Of a stretch of DNA of 18,733 nt, positions 1 through 6,943 are shown piece after piece. How positions within the stretch are numbered: the stretch's first letter is position 1; every line of letters starts with the position of its first letter. The notes beneath the pieces are model-generated. The model did no database searches. It was not told the DNA's origin and worked only from the letters and a program-made list of their open reading frames with translations. Where the stretch lies: positions 1-18,733 of the forward strand of contig JAYUSD010000155.1 of NCBI GenBank assembly GCA_043755865.1, given 5' to 3'. The DNA is from JANMDU01 sp043755865 (GTDB lineage: Bacteria; Pseudomonadota; Gammaproteobacteria; Burkholderiales; Burkholderiaceae_C). A program made the position numbers and the translations under genes.

Positions 1-1
1 G

Positions 2-679
2 CTGTACACGTGGGATTCAATAGCTAATCGCAGGAACATTTGCAAGAATCTTGATCTATTTGACAGAGTTTATACGTTTGACCCCAAAGACTCAAAATCA
101 TACCAAATGAAGTTTAGACCGTTGTTTTATGCAACCGGTTTTGAGTCACAGAAGCTTTCTGACACGAACAAGTACCACATTAGTTTTGTGGGAACAGCGC
201 ACACTGATCGTTACGCAATAGTGAATTCGTTGCGCAGCAAACTGTCCCCACAAGTCGCTTCTTTTTGGTATCTCTATTTGCAAGCACCATGGGTACTAAG
301 TTTTTATCGATGGACAAATTCGGGGATGAGAAATGCAAGGACAAGCGACTTTGAGTTTAGCCCGTTAGATAAAAAAACCGTGCAAAAAATATTTGCACAA
401 TCTGGCGCAATTCTTGATATAGAGCATCCTAATCAAATCGGTCTTACAATGAGAACTTTCGAGACTTTAGGGGCAGAAAAAAAACTTGTCACAACGAATA
501 CTGATGTCAGAAATTATGATTTTTTTAACGATCAAAATGTGTTTGTTATTGACAGAAACAATCCTGTTGTTCCCGAAAAATTTCTGAAGACGCCATTTAA
601 AAAATTACCTTCAGAAATGATGCATCGCTATTCAATTTCGGGCTGGCTTGAAGAAATACTTGAAATTAGAAAACACTGA
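2..679 (+). CDS. Glycosyltransferase-like polysaccharide biosynthesis protein, 3' portion
   Basis: The reading frame is open from the window edge, so this is the last 225 residues of a longer protein; an internal ATG at 107 is not the real start. The visible part begins with LYTWDSI and continues with FDRVYTFDP and MKFRPLFY. Its C-terminal half contains IGLTMRTFETLGAEKKLVTTN and YDFFNDQNVFVIDRNNP. This arrangement (a polar loop, a conserved TxRTxETLG segment, then an NYDFF element) resembles the CgeB-like or GT-B type proteins annotated as lipopolysaccharide biosynthesis proteins, where the C-terminal half would bind the nucleotide sugar. The donor and acceptor cannot be inferred. It ends 10 bases before the start of the next gene, consistent with one polysaccharide operon. 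The sequence is AT-rich compared with the right half of the window, as is usual for O-antigen genes. The glycosyltransferase assignment is moderate; the specific family is uncertain. Confidence 0.6.
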   Translation: MYTWDSIANRRNICKNLDLFDRVYTFDPKDSKSYQMKFRPLFYATGFESQKLSDTNKYHISFVGTAHTDRYAIVNSLRSKLSPQVASFWYLYLQAPWVLSFYRWTNSGMRNARTSDFEFSPLDKKTVQKIFAQSGAILDIEHPNQIGLTMRTFETLGAEKKLVTTNTDVRNYDFFNDQNVFVIDRNNPVVPEKFLKTPFKKLPSEMMHRYSISGWLEEILEIRKH

Positions 680-689
680 GGGGTTTGTA

Positions 690-1619
690 ATGCATCGGAT
701 TCTTTTAACTGGCGCTGATGGTTTTGTAGGCAGCTATCTGTCCCAGTATTTGTCGAAACAGGGGAATACAGTTTTGCCCGTTGTCCGTTCAAATAAAAAA
801 CTCACAAATGCTACAGTAATAGGAAACATCGATGCCAATACCAATTGGCTGCCTGCTCTACAAGGCTGCGCCTCAGTTGTCCATTTAGCGGGCTTAGCGC
901 ATGCTTCAAACAAAAGAGAAGATCTACGGGAGCAATTCAAGCGAGTCAATACGGACGGCACGCTCAATTTGGCACGTCAAGCGATTTTGGCAGGTGTGAA
1001 AAGGATGGTGTTTGTCAGCTCTATTGGAGTTAACGGAAACGAAACCTTTGATGAGGCTTTTGGTGCGAATAGTGTCCCGAAACCTCATTCAGAATATGCC
1101 GCCTCGAAATATGAAGCTGAGCTAGGTCTTAGAGAAATTGCTAGCTCAGGAAAGATTGAAATCGTTGTGGTGCGTCCACCATTGGTCTACGGAGCAAATG
1201 CCCCCGGCAGTTTTGGTCAACTAGTACGGGCCTTGCGGCGTGGTTTGGCTCTGCCGTTAGGCTCAGTTTCAAAAAATAGCAGAAGTCTTGTGAGTCTGGA
1301 AAATCTATCAAGCCTAATCGCTCTGTGTTTGGAGCATCCCAAGGCTGCCAACCAAACCTTTTTGGTAAGCGATGGTCAAGATATTTCGACAACAGATTTA
1401 TTGAAGCGTTTAAGTCTAGCGATGGGACGAAATCCTCGGCTATTGCCAGTGCCTATAAGACTTATGGAAATAGGTGCGGCTATGGTGGGCAAACGTGCTT
1501 TGATTCAGCAGTTAGTTGGTAATTTACAAGTCGATATTGCGCATACCCGATCTACTCTTGGATGGAATCCTTCGCAAAGCTTGGATGAAGGTTTGAAAAT
1601 TGCGGTATCTGGGCTCTAA
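690..1619 (+). CDS. NAD-dependent sugar 4-epimerase/4-keto-reductase, WbpV/WreQ-like
   Basis: A 309-residue extended short-chain dehydrogenase. The N-terminal Rossmann motif is TGADGFVGSYL (about residues 7-17), a VVHLAG segment follows, and the catalytic serine lies in VSSIGVNG with the YAASK (YxxxK) pair after it. The ATG at 690 was chosen because the protein then begins directly with the beta-strand HRILLTG and GAGGGG lies at a proper distance upstream; an in-frame ATG at 648 would add 14 unconserved residues and overlap the previous gene. The family contains WbpV/WreQ-type enzymes that reduce the 4-keto group of UDP-2-acetamido-2,6-dideoxy-xylo-hexulose to UDP-QuiNAc, as well as true 4-epimerases. 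The next gene encodes a dehydratase able to make that keto-sugar, which favours the reductase role. This is inference from context; GalE-like epimerase activity remains possible. Confidence 0.72.
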   Translation: MHRILLTGADGFVGSYLSQYLSKQGNTVLPVVRSNKKLTNATVIGNIDANTNWLPALQGCASVVHLAGLAHASNKREDLREQFKRVNTDGTLNLARQAILAGVKRMVFVSSIGVNGNETFDEAFGANSVPKPHSEYAASKYEAELGLREIASSGKIEIVVVRPPLVYGANAPGSFGQLVRALRRGLALPLGSVSKNSRSLVSLENLSSLIALCLEHPKAANQTFLVSDGQDISTTDLLKRLSLAMGRNPRLLPVPIRLMEIGAAMVGKRALIQQLVGNLQVDIAHTRSTLGWNPSQSLDEGLKIAVSGL

Positions 1620-1643
1620 AACTTAAAGAATGGGGAACAAAGC

Positions 1644-2831
1644 ATGGATGTGCTTTCACTTATCGGCAGGACTTCACCACTCTTTGATGCAGATATTAAT
1701 AAAAACAATAAATACTTACTTGATCTTTTATCGGGTGCTCGTGTATTGGTGATTGGTGGCGCGGGCTCTATTGGCCAAGCCGTGACCCGCGAGCTATTCA
1801 AACGCAGCCCTCGTGCCTTGCATGTAGTTGATATTAGTGAAAATAACATGGTCGAGTTGGTGCGCGATATTCGCAGCACTCTTGGCTATGGTTGTGAAGA
1901 CTTTAGAACCTACGCGATTGATTGTGGTAGCTTTGAATACGATGCTCTTATTGCTTCTGAGCCCGCGTATGATTACGTTTTTAATTTATCGGCATTAAAA
2001 CATGTGCGCAGCGAAAAGGATCCCTACACTCTGATGCGTCTTATGCAAGTTAATATATTTAACACCTTGCGTACGCTGGATATGGCGCGCAAAGGAAAAG
2101 CTCGCAAGTATTTCTGTGTATCCACGGACAAGGCAGCCAACCCCGTCAATATGATGGGCGCTAGCAAGAGAATTATGGAAAAATTCTTGATGCGCGAAAG
2201 CTTGACGCAAAAAATATCAATGGCGCGTTTTGCAAACGTGGCCTTTTCCGATGGCTCGCTTTTGCATGGGTTTAATCAACGCTTTGCTAAGAGGCAGCCC
2301 ATTTCAGCACCGAATGATGTGCGGCGTTATTTTGTCACTCCCCAAGAATCTGGGGAGCTATGCCTGTTGTCTGGCTTGTTGGGTGAAAACCGAGACATAT
2401 TTTTCCCGAAACTTAGTGAGAACCTTCACCTCATCACCTTTTCTGAAATTGCAAAGCACTATATCAACTCTCTTGGCTATGAACCATATGAGTGCTCCTC
2501 AGAAAATGAGGCTCGCGCGAAGACCGTAGAGCTTATTGCTACGAAAAAATGGCCTTGCTATTTCTTCAAAAGCGATACGACTGGTGAAAAAGATTTTGAA
2601 GAATTTTTTACTGAAGGCGAAGATTTAGATTTAGATCAATTTGAAGGCGTGGGTGTCATTCGCAACCAAGCAAATTTTGATGCCGATCAGTTAGATTCTT
2701 TTCTAAATGGTGTTGTTCAATTAAGGAAGAATCGTTCTTGGACTAAGGATGAGATCGTCCGCCTGTTCTTTAAAATGCTGCCTGACTTTGCCCATAAAGA
2801 AACGGGCAAATATTTGGATCAAAAGATGTAA
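1644..2831 (+). CDS. UDP-GlcNAc 4,6-dehydratase-like SDR (CapD/WbpM/WreV family, soluble form)
   Basis: A 395-residue nucleotide-sugar dehydratase of the polysaccharide biosynthesis CapD family. It has the NAD-binding motif GGAGSIG (residues 38-44), the segment NLSALKHVRSEKDP (about 114-127) that is a hallmark of UDP-GlcNAc 4,6-dehydratases, STDKAANPVN (160-169), and MGASKR (171-176). At the usual YxxxK tyrosine there is Met171, giving the Ser-Met-Lys triad known from the large membrane enzymes WbpM and PglF. This protein lacks their N-terminal membrane domain. It should remove water from UDP-GlcNAc to give the 4-keto-6-deoxy intermediate for QuiNAc, FucNAc or bacillosamine-type sugars. A GGGGA ribosome-binding site precedes the ATG. 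It lies 24 bases after the reductase gene and 9 bases before the phosphoglycosyl transferase, so co-transcription is likely. The product stereochemistry is not shown by sequence. Confidence 0.82.
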   Translation: MDVLSLIGRTSPLFDADINKNNKYLLDLLSGARVLVIGGAGSIGQAVTRELFKRSPRALHVVDISENNMVELVRDIRSTLGYGCEDFRTYAIDCGSFEYDALIASEPAYDYVFNLSALKHVRSEKDPYTLMRLMQVNIFNTLRTLDMARKGKARKYFCVSTDKAANPVNMMGASKRIMEKFLMRESLTQKISMARFANVAFSDGSLLHGFNQRFAKRQPISAPNDVRRYFVTPQESGELCLLSGLLGENRDIFFPKLSENLHLITFSEIAKHYINSLGYEPYECSSENEARAKTVELIATKKWPCYFFKSDTTGEKDFEEFFTEGEDLDLDQFEGVGVIRNQANFDADQLDSFLNGVVQLRKNRSWTKDEIVRLFFKMLPDFAHKETGKYLDQKM

Positions 2832-2840
2832 GGTGTAAGC

Positions 2841-3521
2841 ATGCAAAGATTTTTTGATATTTTATTTTCCACGCTAGCACTAATTGTGCTTTCTCCTTTG
2901 TTGATTCCAATAGTGATAGCACTGCGCTTTACGGGGGAAGGCGAAGTCTTTTTCTTTCAATCGCGTATGGGCAAAGGCGGCAAGAGTTTTAATCTTTACA
3001 AGTTCGCGACTATGCTCAAGAGTAGCCCATCCTTGGGGACTGGGACTGTCACAGTCAAAAATGATCCGCGAATTTTGCCAATGGGTCACTTTTTGAGGAA
3101 TTCGAAAATTAATGAACTTCCGCAGCTATTGAATATATTCTTTGGTGATATGAGTGTTATCGGACCACGCCCCCTGACTAGCCAAGTTTATTCGGGACAC
3201 CCAGATGAAACTAAACGCATTATTGAAAAAATACGTCCAGGTTTATCTGGGATCGGTTCCATAATTTTTCGTGATGAAGAAAATATCTTGGCTCAAAATG
3301 CTGGCGCTTTAGATTTTTATAAAAAAATAATTCTTCCGTACAAAGGGCAGTTGGAACAATGGTACGTAGCTAATTATTCTCTGGCAAATTATTTCAAAGC
3401 TATAACAGCAACCATGGTAGTGGTCATTTTTCCAGACAGTAAGATAGTTTGGACGTGGTTTGCAGGCTTACCGACTCCTCCATTGGCATTGATGGAGCAT
3501 ATGAATTACCCAACAAAATAA
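2841..3521 (+). CDS. Initiating phosphoglycosyl transferase (bacterial sugar transferase, PglC/WcaJ catalytic domain)
   Basis: A 226-residue monotopic phosphoglycosyl transferase that should move a sugar-1-phosphate from a UDP-sugar to undecaprenyl phosphate in the inner membrane and so start a glycan repeat unit. The hydrophobic re-entrant helix spans about residues 4-28 and contains the helix-breaking Ser18-Pro19. It is followed by FFFQSRMGKGGKSFNLYKF, NDPRILPMGHFLR, NELPQLLN and GDMSVIGPRPL. Two canonical positions differ: KFRTM is KFATM (Ala56), and the catalytic Asp-Glu of LDELPQ appears as Asn91-Glu92. It is the minimal form, without the extra N-terminal membrane helices of WcaJ or WbaP. 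AAGGTG before the ATG is a good ribosome-binding site. Next to the dehydratase and reductase, the most likely substrate is UDP-QuiNAc or a related 6-deoxy-HexNAc; that is inference from context. Confidence 0.85.
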   Translation: MQRFFDILFSTLALIVLSPLLIPIVIALRFTGEGEVFFFQSRMGKGGKSFNLYKFATMLKSSPSLGTGTVTVKNDPRILPMGHFLRNSKINELPQLLNIFFGDMSVIGPRPLTSQVYSGHPDETKRIIEKIRPGLSGIGSIIFRDEENILAQNAGALDFYKKIILPYKGQLEQWYVANYSLANYFKAITATMVVVIFPDSKIVWTWFAGLPTPPLALMEHMNYPTK

Positions 3522-3598
3522 GCGGCTCTATAAATAAGCCGACATCTAGTTGCGTCAAGTGTTTAGGTCTATCAACCAGCTAGTGTTGATACAGCTAT
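3522..3598. terminator. Convergent intergenic region with two short inverted repeats
   Basis: This gap separates the plus-strand polysaccharide genes from the minus-strand rfb genes, so transcription from both sides should end here. Two inverted repeats are visible: CGGCT (3523-3527) with AGCCG (3537-3541), and TATCAAC (3570-3576) with GTTGATA (3585-3591). Neither has a clean run of T, so they are weak candidates for intrinsic terminators. Confidence 0.4.
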
Positions 3599-4147
3599 TT
3601 ATTCAAATTTTTCTGCTTGATCCAAGATAACTCCTAGAGCGTCTTTAACAGACACAACAGGTTGAGTGTCATACTGCCATTGAATCCCAAGCCGGGCATC
3701 ATTCCAAACTATGCATCTTTCAGCTTGCGGCGCGTAATAGTTTGTTGTCTTGTAGAGAAACTGTGCTGTATCGCTGAGCGTTAAGAAACCATGCGCAAAT
3801 CCCTCTGGAATCCAAAGCTGGTGCTTGTTCTCAGCGCTCAAATGCACACCCACCCACTGGCCAAAGCGTGGCGAGCTTTTTCGGATGTCAACAGCCACAT
3901 CGAACACTTCGCCTTCAGTCACTCGCACGAGCTTGCCTTGCGCATGCGGCGGCATTTGATAGTGCAAGCCGCGCAGCACGCCTTTTTGCGAGCTACTGTG
4001 GTTGTCTTGCACGAACGTGACGGGGCGGCCTACCGCTTCATCGAACAGGCGCTGGCTAAAGCTCTCAAAGAAGAAACCGCGCTCATCGCCAAAGACCTTG
4101 GGCTCGATCAGCAAGACTTCCGGCAAGCGGGTGGGCGTGATCTTCAT
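3599..4147 (-). CDS. rfbC: dTDP-4-dehydrorhamnose 3,5-epimerase (RmlC)
   Basis: This 182-residue protein has the normal length of RmlC and the cupin-fold motifs of the family. These are DERGFFFESF near residue 21, QDNHSSSQKGVLRGLHYQ with the catalytic histidine in GLHYQ (about residues 47-64), GKLVRVTEGEVFDVAVDIR, and WIPEGFAHGFL. The downstream YKTTNYYAP and WND segments are also typical. It double-epimerises C3 and C5 of dTDP-4-keto-6-deoxy-glucose in the cytoplasm, the third step towards dTDP-L-rhamnose. Its ATG overlaps the rfbA stop by four bases, so translation is probably coupled. It is the last gene of the minus-strand operon and faces the polysaccharide cluster. Confidence 0.95.
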   Translation of the reverse strand: MKITPTRLPEVLLIEPKVFGDERGFFFESFSQRLFDEAVGRPVTFVQDNHSSSQKGVLRGLHYQMPPHAQGKLVRVTEGEVFDVAVDIRKSSPRFGQWVGVHLSAENKHQLWIPEGFAHGFLTLSDTAQFLYKTTNYYAPQAERCIVWNDARLGIQWQYDTQPVVSVKDALGVILDQAEKFE

Positions 4148-5094
4148 GTGCTCGCCTTGTGGGGTTGTGCCTTCGTTTTAAGCATGCCCAGCAAATATTG
4201 CCCATAGGCGTTCTTCGCCAATGGTGTCGCTAACTTCTCCAATTGCTCTGCGCCGATCCATTTCAGGTTGAAAGCGATTTCTTCCGGGCAGCAGACTTTG
4301 AGGCCTTGGCGATGCTCAATCGTGGCAATAAACTGGCTGGCCTCAAGCAAACTTTCATGCGTGCCCGTATCCAGCCAGGCGTAGCCACGCTGCATGATTT
4401 GCACGTTGAGCTGGCCTCTTTGCAGGTATGCGTCGTTCACCGCTGTGATCTCTAGCTCGCCGCGTGCACTAGGCTTGACTGCCTTGGCGATGTCGACGAC
4501 TTGCTTGTCGTAGAAATACAGGCCGGTGACGGCGTAGTTGCTCTTGGGTGCTTTCGGCTTTTCTTCAATGCTGCTGGCTCTACCTTCGTGGTCGAAGGCT
4601 ACTACCCCGTAGCGCTCAGGGTCTTTGACGTGGTAAGCAAACACGGTGGCACCATCGGTTTGGCTGTCAGCAGCTTCCAGCAGTTGCTGGAAATCATGGC
4701 CGTAGAAGATATTGTCTCCGAGCACGAGGGCGCTTGGGCTGTTGCCTATAAAGGTGTCGCCCAATATGAAGGCCTGCGCTAGGCCATCGGGGCTGGGCTG
4801 GATGGCGTATTGCAGGTTGATGCCCCATTGGCTGCCATCGCCCAAGAGTTGCTGGTAACGCGGGGTGTCTTGCGGGGTGCTGATGACGAGGATGTCTCGG
4901 ATGCCTGCGAGCATGAGGGTGCCTAAGGGGTAGTACACCATGGGCTTGTCATACACCGGCAGCAGTTGCTTGCTTATGGCGAGCGTGGCGGGGTGTAGGC
5001 GCGTGCCGGAGCCGCCGGCTAGGATGATGCCTTTGCGTTGGGTGGCTTTTTGGATGGCTTGTTGGTTGTTTTGAAGCGGCGTTGGGGTGGTCAT
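4144..5094 (-). CDS. rfbA: Glucose-1-phosphate thymidylyltransferase (RmlA)
   Basis: A 316-residue sugar nucleotidyltransferase that joins dTTP and glucose-1-phosphate to give dTDP-glucose. It has the signature GGSGTRLHP followed by KQLLPVYDKPMVYYPL, then LVLGDNIFYG, EEKPKAPKSNYAVTGLYFYD and WLDTGTHESLLEA, all characteristic of RmlA. The ATG at 5094 leaves about 22 extra residues (MTTPTPLQNNQQ onwards) before the conserved KGIILAGG start, and no convincing ribosome-binding site precedes it, so the true start could be a non-ATG codon further in. It overlaps rfbC by four bases. Upstream, in place of rfbD, lie an MNT-HEPN-MNT gene set and a Uma2 gene, 60 bases separating rfbA from the last of them. 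Confidence 0.95.
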   Translation of the reverse strand: MTTPTPLQNNQQAIQKATQRKGIILAGGSGTRLHPATLAISKQLLPVYDKPMVYYPLGTLMLAGIRDILVISTPQDTPRYQQLLGDGSQWGINLQYAIQPSPDGLAQAFILGDTFIGNSPSALVLGDNIFYGHDFQQLLEAADSQTDGATVFAYHVKDPERYGVVAFDHEGRASSIEEKPKAPKSNYAVTGLYFYDKQVVDIAKAVKPSARGELEITAVNDAYLQRGQLNVQIMQRGYAWLDTGTHESLLEASQFIATIEHRQGLKVCCPEEIAFNLKWIGAEQLEKLATPLAKNAYGQYLLGMLKTKAQPHKAST

Positions 5095-5154
5095 GTTTTT
5101 ATTCGAGTGGGGTTGAGCTTGGAGTGTTAGGTCATGTGAGTTTTGATTGCATGA

Positions 5155-5439
5155 TCAATTCAAGCGAATGCCGGCTTCAAGCGCGATTTGTGCAAATGGC
5201 TCGCTTGCATCAGAAAATACGGTGAGATCAATCTTTCGGTCTCCCAAATTTCGCCGCAGATTAACCAAAATGTCGAGTTTACTCATCAGCTTGATCTTAT
5301 CTGACAGTAGCAAAATATCAATGTCTCCACCCAAAGCATGATCGTCTGCACGGGAACCGTAAAGATAGATTTGCGCTTGTGGATCCGCCAGATGGACAGC
5401 TTGCACGATGGCGCGTTGTTCGTGGGAGCTAATTCGCAT
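5155..5439 (-). CDS. MntA-like minimal nucleotidyltransferase (second MNT, downstream of HEPN gene)
   Basis: A 94-residue minimal nucleotidyltransferase. The nucleotidyl-transfer motif GSx10DxD is intact: Gly28-Ser29 and Asp39/Asp41 in GSRADDHALGGDID, with a third acidic residue in KIDLTV. It ends EAGIRLN. In type VII toxin-antitoxin systems such a protein (MntA) adds AMP to a tyrosine of the HEPN partner and silences it. The ATG at 5439 gives the usual family start (MRISSHEQ). A TTG at 5460 overlapping the HEPN stop codon is an alternative that would add seven residues and allow tight coupling. It lies directly after the HEPN gene. The adjacent upstream MNT shares its architecture but little sequence, so the two are diverged relatives rather than a recent duplication. 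Confidence 0.82.
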   Translation of the reverse strand: MRISSHEQRAIVQAVHLADPQAQIYLYGSRADDHALGGDIDILLLSDKIKLMSKLDILVNLRRNLGDRKIDLTVFSDASEPFAQIALEAGIRLN

Positions 5440-5456
5440 GATAGTGACGGGCAAAG

Positions 5457-5972
5457 TCAAAAAAAGAGCTTGTCTTTTTGGGTATTTGAGCTTTTTAGCA
5501 CCAATTTATCAACCTCGGTACTGACGCGCTCAGCGGTATCAAATAGCAAAGTGCAGCGCGCGAGAGCGATGCGCATGGATGCAATCAGCAACTCAGGGGC
5601 TTCAATGTATTCATGCACCAACAGATTTCGCAACTGACGCGTTTCTAGCCATAAATCAGCACTATGCAGCCAGCCGAGCTTTTCAGCGCGGTCTAGCTTG
5701 GCAAGCTGCGGCAGCGGTGGCTCGCCAAGCGCTCGCATCAATTGCTCAAGCAATTTATCGCCCACCGTGTCTTGCAGGCGGCTGAAGCGCCCCGCGAAAA
5801 GCTCAATGGCCTCATTGAGGCGCTGAGTAGAAGGTAATGCCAAGGCGATTTCTGTATCAGTTTTACTCTCAAAAATAGGCCCTAGCTCCGCCATACTTTG
5901 CTTGAGTAACGCAATTTCCTTGCGCACGACATTGGATAAAAAACGCAAGCGCTCATGATCTATCGGCTTCAT
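5457..5972 (-). CDS. HEPN-domain protein, HepT-like toxin candidate
   Basis: A 171-residue helical protein carrying the HEPN active-site motif Rx4HxY as RNLLVHEY (Arg115, His120, Tyr122). In HepT toxins the Arg and His form the RNase site, and the tyrosine is the residue AMPylated by MntA. At 171 residues it is longer than many HepT proteins (about 130-150 residues); the extra part is the N-terminal helical region. It is sandwiched between two MNT genes, with a 4-base overlap to the upstream one and near-overlap with the downstream one, which implies coordinated translation. The proposed role is an RNA-cleaving toxin held inactive by a nucleotidyltransferase. Toxicity and RNA target cannot be seen from sequence, and some HEPN/MNT pairs may serve other roles. 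Confidence 0.82.
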   Translation of the reverse strand: MKPIDHERLRFLSNVVRKEIALLKQSMAELGPIFESKTDTEIALALPSTQRLNEAIELFAGRFSRLQDTVGDKLLEQLMRALGEPPLPQLAKLDRAEKLGWLHSADLWLETRQLRNLLVHEYIEAPELLIASMRIALARCTLLFDTAERVSTEVDKLVLKSSNTQKDKLFF

Positions 5973-6268
5973 AAAACAATTCCTTCTGCCTTGGCCACAC
6001 GATGTATTGGCAACTCAGACAGGCCAGGCGCGCTGAGCACAACATCAACCTTGCGCCCAAACATAGCGCGAGAGCAAGCTGCACCTAAACGACTGATGGC
6101 CAGCGCAGGAGATTCAACGCGCTCGGGGCAATCGATATGTAAATCCACATCACCACCGCGCACTGTATCATCCAACCGCGAACCAAAAAGCCGCACCACA
6201 GCTTGCGAACCGAAGATATCTTGGGTGAGCTGCTTGATGGCGAGTATGTGTTGGGGCTGTAAGCGCAT
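5969..6268 (-). CDS. MntA-like minimal nucleotidyltransferase (first MNT, upstream of HEPN gene)
   Basis: A 99-residue minimal nucleotidyltransferase with an intact GSx10DxD motif, Gly29-Ser30 and Asp40/Asp42 in GSRLDDTVRGGDVD, plus a later acidic residue in KVDVVLS. The ATG at 6268 was chosen because it starts the conserved MRLQPQHILAI helix. The same frame is open to 6397, but those extra residues (including SPIHFCNACKTHW) look unrelated and would overlap the Uma2 gene. Its TGA overlaps the HEPN ATG by four bases, the arrangement of a classic antitoxin-toxin pair. A second MNT follows the HEPN gene, so which of the two is the cognate AMPylating antitoxin is unknown. 95 bases separate it from the Uma2 gene. 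Confidence 0.82.
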   Translation of the reverse strand: MRLQPQHILAIKQLTQDIFGSQAVVRLFGSRLDDTVRGGDVDLHIDCPERVESPALAISRLGAACSRAMFGRKVDVVLSAPGLSELPIHRVAKAEGIVL

Positions 6269-6363
6269 GGTGGCATTTAGCCAATGTGTTTTGCAAGCGT
6301 TACAAAAATGGATTGGCGATGGCTTGACTCCATTGCATGATAACTCCTCAGCGTGATTGACGA

Positions 6364-6918
6364 TCAGCCGAGCAACTGGACAATATCGCCTTGCCAATCT
6401 ACGCTTTTGAGGGCGACGGCGGGCGATGCAGCATTGCTGGGATGCAGCTCCCAGATGTTGGCGGCATTTCTGCGAAAAACTTCTACTGTGCGGGCATCGG
6501 GATCAACGAGCACGTATTCTTGGAGACTGTCTAGCTGGCGATAGTCGGCAAACTTTGCACCTCGGTCATAGGAGGCTGTGCTCTCAGACAGTACTTCAAC
6601 GATGAGCTTGGCTTCGTGAATTTCAGTGATTTTTGGATTTTTCGTATCATGGTCTGCGCAGGTGACGACGATATCTGGATACAAGTAACAATTGGCGTTT
6701 TCTACTGCAACGCGCATGTTGTTGATTCCGACCTTACAAGGGGCGCCTTTGAGATGAGTTTTTAGCGCCACCAAAATATTCCCCGCGACTTCATTGTGCT
6801 CAAAAGTCCCGCCGGACATGGCGAATATCTCGCCGCGCACGTAGATATGCCGCTCTTCTTGAGTTGGCTCCCAAGCCAGATATTCGGTAGCAGTTTGTTT
6901 GACAAGTGCTTGCCCCAT
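6364..6918 (-). CDS. Uma2-family (DUF820) restriction-endonuclease-like protein
   Basis: A 184-residue protein with the layout of the Uma2/DUF820 family: RGEIFAMSGGTFEHNEV near the N-terminus, then YPDIVVTC (the acidic residue of a PD-(D/E)xK fold), EAKLIVEVLSEST (the second acidic residue with the family's EVLSxST signature), YDRGAKFADYR and EYVLVDP. Family members are predicted nucleases common in cyanobacteria and scattered elsewhere; biological roles are mostly unknown. GAGAG precedes the ATG. It starts 25 bases after rfbB and is followed by the MNT-HEPN-MNT genes, so it belongs to the accessory insertion that interrupts the rfb operon. Family assignment is firm; function is not. Confidence 0.85.
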   Translation of the reverse strand: MGQALVKQTATEYLAWEPTQEERHIYVRGEIFAMSGGTFEHNEVAGNILVALKTHLKGAPCKVGINNMRVAVENANCYLYPDIVVTCADHDTKNPKITEIHEAKLIVEVLSESTASYDRGAKFADYRQLDSLQEYVLVDPDARTVEVFRRNAANIWELHPSNAASPAVALKSVDWQGDIVQLLG

Positions 6919-6943
6919 GATGCTCTCTGTTTAGCGCAACATT

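Noticed and set aside
648..689. Earlier ATG start of the epimerase/reductase gene
   Set aside because: It would overlap the previous gene and add residues before the Rossmann beta-strand; the ATG at 690 has a clear GAGGGG site.
5165..5180. Possible sixth repeat copy, GCCGGC with nearby AAGCGC in the second MNT gene
   Set aside because: Only the GCCGGC core matches; the AGTGCTAT half is absent, and the sequence encodes the conserved EAGIRLN end.
5440..5460. TTG start of the second MNT gene
   Set aside because: It allows coupling with the HEPN stop, but the ATG at 5439 gives the usual family N-terminus; kept only as an alternative.
6269..6397. Upstream extension of the first MNT gene
   Set aside because: The added residues show no family similarity and overlap the Uma2 gene; the MRLQPQH start fits the MNT family.
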